64,000 bases of DNA, from contig CAWFOC010000003.1 in NCBI GenBank assembly GCA_963817395.1, forward strand, positions 992,001 through 1,056,000, given 5' to 3'. This document shows, one piece after another, positions 1 to 7,958 of this stretch (position 1 is the stretch's first letter; each line of letters starts with the position of its first letter). A model generated the notes under the pieces. It did not search any database and had not been told where the DNA came from. It saw only the letters and a list, made by a program, of their open reading frames with translations. This stretch comes from CAWGYQ01 sp963817395 (lineage in GTDB: Bacteria; Acidobacteriota; Vicinamibacteria; Vicinamibacterales; CAVPJW01). Both the position numbers and the translations under genes were made by a program.

Positions 1-463
1 GATGTACTCGACCGACACCTGGGGCGAGGTGTACCTGGTACTCGCGGAGCCGATCGCGAAACCGATCGAATTCGGGATCGCGCGCGAAGACCAGGACCTT
101 GACCGGCGCGTCGAGGCCTCCCAGCACGCGCTTGGTCTGATCCGACAAGCTGAACGCCTGATTGGCTGTGAGGTCCCAGCGCTTGTTCTGACGCGATGCG
201 AGGTAGTTGATGGCAACCAGAATCGCGAGCACGACCACAACGCTCACCGTGGCCACCGTGCCATATTTGGCCTGGCGCCTCTGGAAGGCCTTGGCGATGT
301 CACGCCACTGCCCCAGCGTGTAGATCAAGACGCAGCCGAGCCCGGCCCACGCCGCCCACGTGGCGTACTGCTGCCATTCCGGTTTGAGAAACCGCACCGC
401 CAGGGCGCCGAACACCAGCGCGGTACCAAGCCAGCCGATGATGCCTACAAGTCGGTTCAACAT
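1..463 (-). CDS. GldG-family ABC transporter auxiliary protein (5' part, runs off window edge)
   Basis: The first about 140 codons lie on the minus strand starting from ATG at 463. Two predicted transmembrane helices are followed by NYLASRQNKRWDLTANQ and FSLSDQTKRVLGGL, which resemble the start of the periplasmic domain of GldG-like proteins that work with ABC-2 exporters (family knowledge). The gene follows the ABC permease (ends 480) and ATPase on the same strand, the usual order of this three-gene system. The frame is lost about 35 bases from the window edge: dropping one C of the CC at 34-35 restores EYQYTSPQVSVEYI, a natural continuation. The break is therefore more likely a consensus error than a real truncation. 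Substrate unknown. Confidence 0.7.
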   Translation of the reverse strand, partial: MLNRLVGIIGWLGTALVFGALAVRFLKPEWQQYATWAAWAGLGCVLIYTLGQWRDIAKAFQRRQAKYGTVATVSVVVVLAILVAINYLASRQNKRWDLTANQAFSLSDQTKRVLGGLDAPVKVLVFARDPEFDRFRDRLREYQVHLAPGVGRVH

Positions 464-479
464 ATCGTCCTAGGTGCGA

Positions 480-1247
480 CTAACCACGCCACCGTTCGCT
501 GTCCACGGCTTTGGCGGTGAGGAAGAGTCCGAACGTGATGAAGCTGAAGTAATACACGAGGTGCTTCGTGTCGATTACGCCCTTGACGAAGTCGTCGAAG
601 TGCTGCGTGATCGAGAGATAGCTGAGAATCTTCTCGCCGGTGGGTCCGGCCGCGGCTCCCAGCCAGTCGAGCACCCACAGCATGAGAAACACCACGAAGG
701 TCACCATGCCGGCCACGATCTGGTTCCGCGTCAGGCTCGAGATGAGCAGGCCCACCGAAATGAAACATCCGCCCAGCAAAAGCAGGCCCAGATATCCCGT
801 GAGCAGCGGCTTCCACTCCGGGTTGCCGAACATGAAGAGGACGCCGACGTGCGCCAGCGTCACGAGCAGCATGGCCGCATAGAGCGTGAATGCGCCCAGA
901 AACTTGCCGACGATGATCTGGAAGTCGGTAATCGGTGAAGTCAGGAGCAGCTCCATCGTGCCCGAGCGCTTCTCCTCGGCGTATGTCCGCATGGTGACGA
1001 GCGGGAGCACGAAGAGCAGGACGACCGTGGCGTTCAGCAACAACGGCCGTATCAGCATCTGGTTGATGTTGACCGGCCCGCCGCCGCCGAACTGTCCCAT
1101 CTGCATGCTCTGCTGCAGGAAGAAGTTCAGAATCGCGACGTAGAACCATCCGAACACCAAAGCGAAGAGACCGATCACCACCCAGCCGATGGGTGAGGCG
1201 AAGTACGAGCGCAGCTCTTTGTGTGCGATCGCCAGAATGTTACTCAT
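480..1247 (-). CDS. ABC-2 type transporter permease (GldF-like)
   Basis: A 255-residue integral membrane protein with about six hydrophobic helices. It contains the TMRTYAEEKRSGTMELLLTS segment typical of the intracellular loop of ABC-2 permeases of the GldF/NosY type. It starts with ATG at 1247, overlapping the last 8 bases of the upstream ATPase gene, so the two are probably translationally coupled, and it is followed by a GldG-like gene. Together the three would form an exporter. In Bacteroidetes such systems affect gliding, but in other phyla the cargo is unknown, and nothing here indicates motility. Length is normal for the family. Confidence 0.85.
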   Translation of the reverse strand: MSNILAIAHKELRSYFASPIGWVVIGLFALVFGWFYVAILNFFLQQSMQMGQFGGGGPVNINQMLIRPLLLNATVVLLFVLPLVTMRTYAEEKRSGTMELLLTSPITDFQIIVGKFLGAFTLYAAMLLVTLAHVGVLFMFGNPEWKPLLTGYLGLLLLGGCFISVGLLISSLTRNQIVAGMVTFVVFLMLWVLDWLGAAAGPTGEKILSYLSITQHFDDFVKGVIDTKHLVYYFSFITFGLFLTAKAVDSERWRG

Positions 1248-2202
1248 GGGCCGCCTCCGTCGCCGCCTCAGACTCCTCGGTCGTCAAGTGCAGAAAGATC
1301 TCTTCGAGGCTCATTTTGAGCGGTCGCATCTCGAGCAGTCCCCAGTTGTGACCGACGATCGTGTGGGCCAGCTCGCGCCGCACATCGTGCCCGCGCTCGC
1401 TGTCCACTTCGTATCCGATCACGCTCTCGCGCTTGTCCGCGACGGCCACGCGCAGAACGCCGTTGACGCGTTCGAGCACAGGGAGCACGGCGCCTGGATC
1501 GCCCTCGACCTGGAGATACATCGTTTCCGCGCCACCCAGTCTGGACACGAGGTTGTCGGGAGTGTCGACAGCCACGACGCGTCCGCGGTTGATGATGACC
1601 ACGCGCTGACAGGTCTGCGAGACCTCCGGAAGGATGTGCGTACTGAGAATGATCGTGTGATCGCCGGCGAGTTCCTTGACGAGCTGCCTCGTCTCGATGA
1701 TCTGTTTCGGATCCAGGCCTGCCGTCGGCTCGTCCAGAATCAGCACGTCCGGGTTGTGAATGAGCGCCTGGGCCAGGCCGACACGCTGTCGGTAGCCCTT
1801 CGACAGCTTGCCGCAGTGGCGATCGGCCATGTCGTCGATGCGGGTCTTCTGCATCACGGCGTCGATCCGCGCCCGGCGATCCGCCCGTGCTACGTGCTTG
1901 ATGCGCGCGACGAACTGCAGATATTCGCGCACCGTCATGTCGGGATAGAGCGGCGGGGTCTCGGGCAGATACCCCGTGCGGCGCTTGGCCTCGATGGGCT
2001 GATCGAAGACGTCGAAGCCGGCCACGATCGCGCGCCCCTCGGTGGCCGGCATGAAGCCCGTGAGGATCCGCATGGTCGTCGTCTTGCCTGCGCCATTCGG
2101 ACCCAGGAACCCGAGTATCTCGCCGCGCTCGACGCGGAAGCTGATGTCGTCGACCGCGGTGACGCGACCGTACTGCTTCGTGAGGTGCTGTACCTCAATC
2201 AC
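1240..2202 (-). CDS. ABC transporter ATP-binding protein (GldA-like)
   Basis: A 320-residue nucleotide-binding subunit. Walker A is GPNGAGKTT, the signature is LSKGYRQRVGLAQAL, Walker B is VLILDEPTAGLDP, and the switch His lies in ILSTHILPEVSQ. A C-terminal extension of about 90 residues is typical of ATPases paired with ABC-2 permeases. The start chosen is GTG at 2202, where the conserved N-terminus VIEVQHLTKQYG begins and a GGGAG ribosome binding site lies about 10 bases upstream; the longer frame from 2274 adds 24 unconserved residues. It energises the exporter encoded by the two downstream genes. Confidence 0.88.
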   Translation of the reverse strand: MIEVQHLTKQYGRVTAVDDISFRVERGEILGFLGPNGAGKTTTMRILTGFMPATEGRAIVAGFDVFDQPIEAKRRTGYLPETPPLYPDMTVREYLQFVARIKHVARADRRARIDAVMQKTRIDDMADRHCGKLSKGYRQRVGLAQALIHNPDVLILDEPTAGLDPKQIIETRQLVKELAGDHTIILSTHILPEVSQTCQRVVIINRGRVVAVDTPDNLVSRLGGAETMYLQVEGDPGAVLPVLERVNGVLRVAVADKRESVIGYEVDSERGHDVRRELAHTIVGHNWGLLEMRPLKMSLEEIFLHLTTEESEAATEAAHE

Positions 2203-2420
2203 GGCTGTTGACTCCCTGAGTGACCATTCGGTGGTGACGCCCCGGGGCGAACGGTAGAGATGACGCGGTCGCACGGCGGGAGGCCGCCGGAACCACAGGG
2301 GCGTTCGTGTAAGCTATAGAAAACGCACCGGCTGACAACGCCAAATTTCGATCCTAGTCGAACCTACTTGATCCGGGCAAGCGCGCCAGCACCGAATCCC
2401 TGACCAAAGGAATCCGCCCG

Positions 2421-2888
2421 ATGGCACTCGCTGTTGGTGGTCGCGCACCCGATTTCGCGCTGCCAAATCAGGATCATCAAACCGTCCGTCTGATCGATCT
2501 CCTGGCGGAAGGTCCCGTCGTCCTCGCCTTTTTCCCCGCGGCCTTCAGCTCTGTCTGCACGCAAGAGCTTTCCACCCTCGCCGGCTCGTTCCAGGAGCTT
2601 TCGGCGGCTGGCGGCAGGGTGGTCGGCCTCAGTGTGGATACGCCGTTTGCGCTCAAGGCGTTTCAGCGGGATCAACGCCTCGGGTTTCCTCTGCTGAGCG
2701 ACTTCAATAAAGACGTCATCGCGGCCTACGAGGTCTTCTGCGAGGACATGATTGGCCTCAAGGGGCTGGCCAAGCGGGCCGTTTTCCTGATCGACCGCGC
2801 GGGAACCATCCGCCACGCCCAGGTGCTCGACGATGCCCGGAACGAGCCGGACTACGAGGCGCTTCGAGAGGCCATCAGGCGGCTGTAG
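2421..2888 (+). CDS. Peroxiredoxin (AhpC/TSA family, AhpE/Bcp-like)
   Basis: A 155-residue thioredoxin-fold protein that should reduce hydrogen peroxide or organic hydroperoxides. The peroxidatic site is FFPAAFSSVCTQE with Cys46; the usual PxxxTxxC threonine position is Ser43 here. A second cysteine, Cys107 in YEVFCEDM, could act as resolving cysteine, but that is uncertain. Length and the final FLIDRAGTIRHA strand match the family. It is followed by a metal-resistance pair on the same strand, but the palindromic operator in between suggests that pair is regulated separately. Confidence 0.88.
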   Translation: MALAVGGRAPDFALPNQDHQTVRLIDLLAEGPVVLAFFPAAFSSVCTQELSTLAGSFQELSAAGGRVVGLSVDTPFALKAFQRDQRLGFPLLSDFNKDVIAAYEVFCEDMIGLKGLAKRAVFLIDRAGTIRHAQVLDDARNEPDYEALREAIRRL

Positions 2889-2927
2889 CTAGGGGCCTTG
2901 TCGACCCGACGCCCTAATGGTAAACTC

Positions 2928-2951
2928 ATATATGAGCAACTGCTCATATAT
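2928..2951. promoter_or_regulatory. Operator palindrome for the CadC-like repressor
   Basis: Perfect inverted repeat: ATATATGAGCA at 2928-2938, a two-base spacer, and TGCTCATATAT at 2941-2951. Its form is close to the 12-2-12 palindromes bound by ArsR/SmtB-family metal sensors (family knowledge). It ends 17 bases before the repressor ATG, directly upstream of the AGGAG ribosome binding site at 2954-2958, so bound repressor would block transcription start or early elongation. Confidence 0.82.
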
Positions 2952-2968
2952 TCAGGAGTAGAGCGCTG

Positions 2969-3379
2969 ATGCCGGCTACAACCACCGTCGCTCACGTCCC
3001 CCTGGGAGCCGACTCCTGTGAGCGGTTTCACCTGGCGCCGGAGCGCATCGCGGTGCTCCAACAAACGCTGGTTGGTGGCGCGCGTGCGGCCGATCTGGCC
3101 GAAACTTTCAAGGTGCTCGGTGACACGACGCGCGTTCGCATCCTCGACCTGCTGTCGAAGGCGGAGCTGTGCGTGTGCGACCTGGCCGGGCTGATCGGAT
3201 TGAGCGAATCCGCCGTCTCCCACCAGCTGCGCCTGCTCAGAAGCCGCCGGCTCGTGCGGGCCAGGCGTGACGGGCGCATGATGTTCTACACACTGGACGA
3301 TCGGCACATCCAGACTCTCCTCGAGCAGGGGCTCAGTCACGTCGCAGAGAGTCTCACTCCGCCGGAGCCCCAGGCGTGA
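2969..3379 (+). CDS. ArsR/SmtB-family metal-responsive repressor, CadC-like
   Basis: A 136-residue winged-helix repressor. Two metal-site motifs are intact. The ELCVCDL box (Cys68, Cys70), with an N-terminal Cys17, corresponds to the alpha3N Cd/Pb/Bi site of CadC. Asp111-x-His113-x10-His124-x2-Glu127 in the last helix matches the alpha5 zinc site of SmtB/CadC/CzrA. The recognition helix is LSESAVSHQLRLL. The gene has a palindromic operator directly upstream, and its stop overlaps the start of a P1B ATPase (GTGA at 3376-3379), so it most likely autoregulates a Cd/Zn/Pb efflux operon. Metal specificity is inferred from residues only. Confidence 0.9.
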   Translation: MPATTTVAHVPLGADSCERFHLAPERIAVLQQTLVGGARAADLAETFKVLGDTTRVRILDLLSKAELCVCDLAGLIGLSESAVSHQLRLLRSRRLVRARRDGRMMFYTLDDRHIQTLLEQGLSHVAESLTPPEPQA

Positions 3380-5520
3380 CGCTCACGGGCGCCGCCCGTC
3401 CGGTCTGCCGCGTCTGCCAGGTGCACGCCGAGTCGGTGTTCCGCATCGATGGGATGGACTGCGGCGAAGAGGTCATCGTTCTGCAACGACAGCTGCGGCC
3501 GCTTCAAGGTCTCGAAGATCTCTCAGCTGACATCATCGGACAGCGTCTCCGAGTCAAGTACGACGCCGCACAGTTGTCGGCCTCCGACATCGTCTCTGCT
3601 GTGGCACGGACCGGGATGAAAGCCTGGCTCGAACACGAGGAACCCGTGGGCGTCCAGTCCACCGACTCGGCTCGTCAGGCGCTCGTCGTGGTGTCGGGTG
3701 TGATGCTGGCTGCTGGTCTTGCGCTCGCGTTTCTCGGATGGCCGATACTCTCAGCCGTCTTGTGCGCGGGCGCGATTGCCTCCGGCGGCGTCTACACCGT
3801 CCGGCGTGCCTGGTCTGCCGCGCGCACCTACTCCCTCGACATCAATGTGCTCATGCTGATCGCCGTTGTGGGTGCGATTGCCATTGGCGAGTGGACGGAA
3901 GGCGCCACCGTTGTCTTCCTCTTCGCGCTGGCGCAGTGGCTCGAGCTTCGCAGCATGGATCGGGCGCGGCAGGCGATTCGGGCCCTGATGGATCTGACGC
4001 CGCTTCGAGCGCTGGTGCGCCGCCCAGAGGGCGACGTGATCGTTCCGGTCGCCGAGGTTGGCATCGGCGAGGTTGTGCTGGTGGCGCCTGGCGAGAAGGT
4101 GCCCCTCGACGGTACGGTCGTCGCCGGGCAGAGCTTCGTGAATCAGGCGCCGATCACCGGTGAGTCGCTGTCCGTGGACAAGGAACCTAGCGATCACGTC
4201 TATGCCGGGAGCATCAACGGTCCCGGAGCGCTGGACGTCCGTATCACGCGGCTCGGGAGCGACTCCACGCTGGCGAGGATCATCGGACTCGTCGAGACGG
4301 CCCAGGCGCAGAAGGCGCCTGCCCAGGCGTTCGTCGAGCGATTCGCGCGCTACTACACGCCGTTGGTGCTGCTTCTGGCGATGGGAGTGGCCGTCGGCGT
4401 GCCTCTGGCGTTTGGTCAACCCTTTACGCCGTGGTTCTACCGCGCGCTGGTGCTGCTGGTCATCGCCTGCCCCTGTGCGCTCGTCATTTCGACGCCCGTG
4501 TCGATTGTCTCGGCGCTCGCGAGCGCGGCGCGCCGCGGAGTTCTGATCAAGGGCGGGTTGTATCTCGAGCGTGCCGGCGCGGTCCGGTGCATCGCGTTCG
4601 ACAAGACGGGGACGGTGACGACCGGCACGCCGCAAGTCGTCGAAGTGGTCCCGCTGGGCGACGCGACGGGTCACGATGTGCTCGAGCTGGCCGCGGCGCT
4701 CGAGTCGAGGTCGGAGCATCCCATCGGGCGCGCGATCACCGAGCATGCCCGCGCAGCGGGTGTCCGTCCGATCAGGGCCGAAGGCTTTCGAGCGCTGCCA
4801 GGACGGGGCGCCGAGGCGGAGATCGGCGCCGATCCGGCGTGCGTCGGGAACCATCGCCTGTTCGAGGAGCGCGGACTGTGCACGCCGGCCATTCACGAGC
4901 GGCTCGACGCCGTGGCGCGCGCGGGGCAAACGGCAGTGCTCGTGGCGCGGGCGCACAAGGCGGTCGGCATCATCAGCGTGGCCGATCGCGTGCGCGACAA
5001 CGGCCGCGACGCCATGGATATGCTTCGACGACAGGGAGTCGAGCGGCTGGTGTTGCTGACGGGCGACAATCAGGCGACCGCGGCGGCCGTGGCGCGGCAT
5101 CTGGGCTTCGACGACTGTCGAGCCGAGCTCCTGCCGGAAGACAAGGTGGCGGTGTTGAACGACCTGCGTCGCCGCTGGGGCACGGTGGCCATGGTTGGCG
5201 ACGGTGTGAACGATGCCCCGGCCCTGGCGGCCGCCGATGTCGGCATCGCCATGGGAGCGGCCGCCAGCGACGCGGCGCTCGAGACCGCGGACGTGGCACT
5301 GATGGCGGATGAGCTCTTGAAGATCCCTTACACCGTACGGCTAAGTCAGGCGACCGTGCGCAATATCAAGACGAATATTGCGGTCTCACTGGGCCTCAAA
5401 GCCGCATTCCTGCTGCTGGCCGTCGGTGGAGTGGCCACGCTCTGGATGGCTGTGCTCGCCGACACGGGTGCATCGCTGCTGGTGATTGCCAACGGCCTTC
5501 GACTGCTGAAAACCACGTGA
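3376..5520 (+). CDS. P1B-type heavy-metal translocating ATPase (Zn/Cd/Pb type)
   Basis: A 714-residue inner-membrane efflux pump. An N-terminal CRVC pair (Cys11, Cys14) precedes a heavy-metal-associated domain whose usual CxxC is replaced by GMDCGEEV. Next come the actuator motif TGES (261-264), the transmembrane ion motif CPC (365-367) typical of Cu and Zn/Cd pumps, the phosphorylation site DKTGT with Asp409, the SEHPIG motif with His448, and the hinge GDGVNDAP. The Glu-containing metal-binding domain and the CadC-like partner favour Zn/Cd/Pb rather than Cu. It starts at GTG 3376, overlapping the repressor stop. Members are called ZntA or CadA; which metal is exported here is not decided. 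Confidence 0.9.
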   Translation: MTLTGAARPVCRVCQVHAESVFRIDGMDCGEEVIVLQRQLRPLQGLEDLSADIIGQRLRVKYDAAQLSASDIVSAVARTGMKAWLEHEEPVGVQSTDSARQALVVVSGVMLAAGLALAFLGWPILSAVLCAGAIASGGVYTVRRAWSAARTYSLDINVLMLIAVVGAIAIGEWTEGATVVFLFALAQWLELRSMDRARQAIRALMDLTPLRALVRRPEGDVIVPVAEVGIGEVVLVAPGEKVPLDGTVVAGQSFVNQAPITGESLSVDKEPSDHVYAGSINGPGALDVRITRLGSDSTLARIIGLVETAQAQKAPAQAFVERFARYYTPLVLLLAMGVAVGVPLAFGQPFTPWFYRALVLLVIACPCALVISTPVSIVSALASAARRGVLIKGGLYLERAGAVRCIAFDKTGTVTTGTPQVVEVVPLGDATGHDVLELAAALESRSEHPIGRAITEHARAAGVRPIRAEGFRALPGRGAEAEIGADPACVGNHRLFEERGLCTPAIHERLDAVARAGQTAVLVARAHKAVGIISVADRVRDNGRDAMDMLRRQGVERLVLLTGDNQATAAAVARHLGFDDCRAELLPEDKVAVLNDLRRRWGTVAMVGDGVNDAPALAAADVGIAMGAAASDAALETADVALMADELLKIPYTVRLSQATVRNIKTNIAVSLGLKAAFLLLAVGGVATLWMAVLADTGASLLVIANGLRLLKTT

Positions 5521-5559
5521 TGCGGCAGGCGCTTCCTGGCGCCGCCCTCAGGGCATTGG

Positions 5560-6882
5560 TCACGAGGCACCGCGGGGTCGCGAGAGCCTGACGCGCGACA
5601 CGCGAAGCCCGTCGAGCGACTCGACCGTCATGATGCGTCCCTCGGTCTCGACCGTGTCGCCGATTCGCGTCTGCCGACCGAGACGACCGAGCACATAACC
5701 GCCGATCGTGTTGTAGACGGCGTCATCGATGTGCAGCCCGAAGCGCTCGTTCACATCGGTGACCAGGGTCAGCCCGTCGAGACTGACCGTCCCGTCGGCA
5801 AGCATCACGATTCGTCGCATTCCATCGCTGGCGCCGTCCGCCGTCTCGCCGACAATTCGCTCCATGAGCCCCTGAAACGTCACGAGCCCGGCGGTGCCGC
5901 CGTGCTCGTCGATGACGATCGCGTGGTGTGTGTGATGCCGCCGCATCTCGGCCAGGAGCAGATCGGCGCGCATCGTGACGGGGACCGTGAGCGGATCGCG
6001 CACGAGTGTCTGGAGCGAGAAGTCCGCGGGACGCTCGGTGATGGCCCGGAACAGATCCTTGACGTGAAGAATGCCGGCCAGATCGTCCAGATCCCGCCGA
6101 TAGACGGGAATATGCGTGTGCGGAGCACGGGAGATGGCGACGATGGACTCGTCGAGGTTCGCATCGGCGGGAACGGCCACGAGCTCGGTACGCGGCACCA
6201 TCACCTGGCCAGCCGTCAGATCCGCGAAATCGAAGACGCGGTGCAGCATCTGCTCCTCGGTTTCCTCGAGCACGCCGGCCTCCTGGCTGGCCGTCACGAG
6301 CATCTTCAGCTCCTCCTGCGAGTGCACCAGCGAGTGGCCGCTTGGCGCACGCATGCCGCAGGCCTGCACCACGGCCCGGCCCATGCCGTTCAGGAGTGAG
6401 ATGAACGGCCAGAGCGCGCGCATGAAGAGCTCGGTGGGCTTGGCGACCAGGAGCGCGGTTTTCTCCGAGTACTGGAGCGCGACGGTCTTCGGCGCCAGTT
6501 CTCCCAGCACGATGTGCAGACTCGTGATGATGCCGAACGCGATGGCGACGGCAATAGTGTGAGCAGTCACGGCGGAGAGTGTTCCGGGCAGAAAGAACAG
6601 GGTGGGCTCAATCAAGGTGGCCAGCGCGGGCTCGCCAATCCATCCAAGACCGAGACTGGCCATCGTGATGCCGAGCTGGGTGGCCGCGATATAACTGTCG
6701 GGATCGCTCAACGCACGCCGCACGGTCCTGGCTCTCCGGCTGCCCTCGGCAATCAACTGATCGATGCGTGTTTTGCGCACCGTCACCAGCGAGAACTCGG
6801 CGGCCACGAAGAAGCCATTCGCGAACACCAGCGCGAGTACACCACCGACCCGGACCGCGATCGAAACGATCACGTCCTCCAT
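5560..6882 (-). CDS. CNNM/CorC/HlyC-family membrane protein with CBS pair
   Basis: A 440-residue protein with an N-terminal CNNM (DUF21) membrane domain (about residues 10-190), a CBS domain pair beginning near QVMVPRTELVAVP, and a C-terminal CorC_HlyC domain ending RVSRVRLSRPRG. The family is linked to Mg/Co efflux or resistance, and was once labelled hemolysin; no toxin role should be assumed. ATG at 6882 has a GGAGG ribosome binding site. It lies convergent to the metal ATPase and downstream of a response regulator gene on the same strand, but no functional link is evident. Confidence 0.88.
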   Translation of the reverse strand: MEDVIVSIAVRVGGVLALVFANGFFVAAEFSLVTVRKTRIDQLIAEGSRRARTVRRALSDPDSYIAATQLGITMASLGLGWIGEPALATLIEPTLFFLPGTLSAVTAHTIAVAIAFGIITSLHIVLGELAPKTVALQYSEKTALLVAKPTELFMRALWPFISLLNGMGRAVVQACGMRAPSGHSLVHSQEELKMLVTASQEAGVLEETEEQMLHRVFDFADLTAGQVMVPRTELVAVPADANLDESIVAISRAPHTHIPVYRRDLDDLAGILHVKDLFRAITERPADFSLQTLVRDPLTVPVTMRADLLLAEMRRHHTHHAIVIDEHGGTAGLVTFQGLMERIVGETADGASDGMRRIVMLADGTVSLDGLTLVTDVNERFGLHIDDAVYNTIGGYVLGRLGRQTRIGDTVETEGRIMTVESLDGLRVSRVRLSRPRGAS

Positions 6883-6935
6883 GCTGTGCCTCCGAGCCTG
6901 ACGCTGCAGGCTTTGGTCGGGAATTCAGTCCGCGC

Positions 6936-7578
6936 TCACGCGCGTCGGTTCCTGAAGCCTTGCCGTTCGACGAATTGATCGACCATCGCCTGACGGCCAG
7001 GGTCGTTCCTCTCGAATTCGAGCCCCGTCCCGATCCGGGCGTCGCTCCAGCCGACGCGCGCATCCGTATCGACGTCGCCGCCCGCGCCGGGCAGGCGGAA
7101 CCTGAGCCGCACGATCGTGCCGATGTCGAGCGGGTCGATGATGCGGATGGCAATGCGGCCCCGGCTGCTGAGCGTCACGGACGAGGCAATGAGCTGCGCG
7201 ACGCGGTAGGACACGAGGATACCCAGCAGGACGCGCGAACCCGCGCGGCGGTCGAAGATGTCCCCGCACCTCGGATGTGGCGGCAAGCGTGCCACTGAAG
7301 ATCAGAATCGGCACCGCGGCGTCGACTTGCCGAGTCGAGCGGACGAGCGCGAGACTGCCGCCCTCCGGCAAGTGCAGGTCGAGCACGACGAGATCGAGTT
7401 GATCGCCCTCGCTGCGCATCTGACTCAGCCACTCCAGCCGGGTTCTGGCCGTCGGCACGCGATGGCCGGCGCTCCCGAGCGCGTCGCGGAAGCGGTCGCG
7501 TACGAACGCCGTGCCGTCTGCCACGATCACAGTCTTGCTGGCGCCAGGCGGGCGGATCGCAGAGCTACGGGTGGTCAA
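6936..7578 (-). pseudogene. Response regulator receiver + PilZ domain protein, damaged
   Basis: From TTG at 7578 the first 105 codons give a receiver domain with phospho-acceptor Asp67 in LDLVVLDLHLPEGG and the IFSGT strand. The frame then shifts near 7260 into DIFDRRAGSRVLLGI followed by a PilZ-like domain (FRLPGAGGDVDTDARVGW). About 25-30 residues expected between the two, covering the last strand and helix of the receiver, are missing. Within PilZ, the (D/N)xSxxG element appears degenerate as LSSRGRIAI. Unlike the other broken genes here, removing one base does not restore a full protein, so this may be real decay or a collapsed assembly. An intact version would be a phosphorylation-controlled c-di-GMP effector. 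Confidence 0.65.
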
Positions 7579-7606
7579 ACACTCATCCAGAACGGCGCTC
7601 GTTGCA

Positions 7607-7636
7607 TTGCGGAATCTTACAGGTTCTCGCTATAAT
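7607..7636 (+). promoter_or_regulatory. Probable sigma-70 promoter of the LysW-like/larE pair
   Basis: TTGCGG at 7607-7612, an 18-base spacer and a consensus TATAAT at 7631-7636, followed about 80 bases later by the LysW-like start with a strong GAGGGAGG ribosome binding site. It lies inside the gap to the divergent response regulator gene. Seen in sequence only. Confidence 0.6.
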
Positions 7637-7715
7637 TCGTCGCTCCGCGCGAGAATTTGGTGTAGGTTCAGGAAATATCCAACCCGACTCGCACGCCTCG
7701 CCGAGAGGGAGGTCT

Positions 7716-7958
7716 ATGGCCAGCTGTCCGGAATGCGACACCGAGATCGAAGTCGACGAGTACGATGTCGACAAGGGCGACCTGCTCAGCTGCCCTGAAT
7801 GCGGCTCGAATCTCGAGGTGACCAACCTGTCGCCTGTCACGCTGGAGCTCGCGCCGGACGAGGAGGAGGAGGAGGAAGAAGAGGAGGAAAAGGAATTCGA
7901 CGAAGATGGTGAAGCAGAAGAAGACGACGACGACGACGATGAGGACTGGGAAGAATGA
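7716..7958 (+). CDS. LysW-like amino-group carrier protein with acidic linker
   Basis: An 80-residue protein. A zinc ribbon with two CPEC knuckles (Cys4/Cys7 and Cys26/Cys29) is followed by NLSPVTLELAPDE, an almost uninterrupted acidic stretch (about residues 48-76) and the C-terminus EDWEE. LysW carriers of lysine/arginine biosynthesis are about 54 residues and end EDWGE; the terminal Glu side chain carries the aminoadipate or glutamate. This one keeps the ribbon and a near-identical tail but has about 25 extra acidic residues. No LysX/ArgX ligase or other lysine gene lies in the window. Instead its stop overlaps the start of a LarE-type enzyme (ATGA at 7955). The start at 7716 is fixed by GAGAGGGAGG just upstream. 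Its cargo is unknown. Confidence 0.8.
   Translation: MASCPECDTEIEVDEYDVDKGDLLSCPECGSNLEVTNLSPVTLELAPDEEEEEEEEEEKEFDEDGEAEEDDDDDDEDWEE

Noticed and set aside
3751..5100. 449-residue open frame antisense to the metal ATPase
   Set aside because: Arg/His-rich shadow of a GC-rich gene; the opposite strand has all P-type ATPase motifs.
7861..7943. Microsatellite in the GAG/GAC-rich part of the LysW-like gene
   Set aside because: The codons are mixed and the frame continues to a conserved EDWEE tail coupled to larE, so it is coding sequence.
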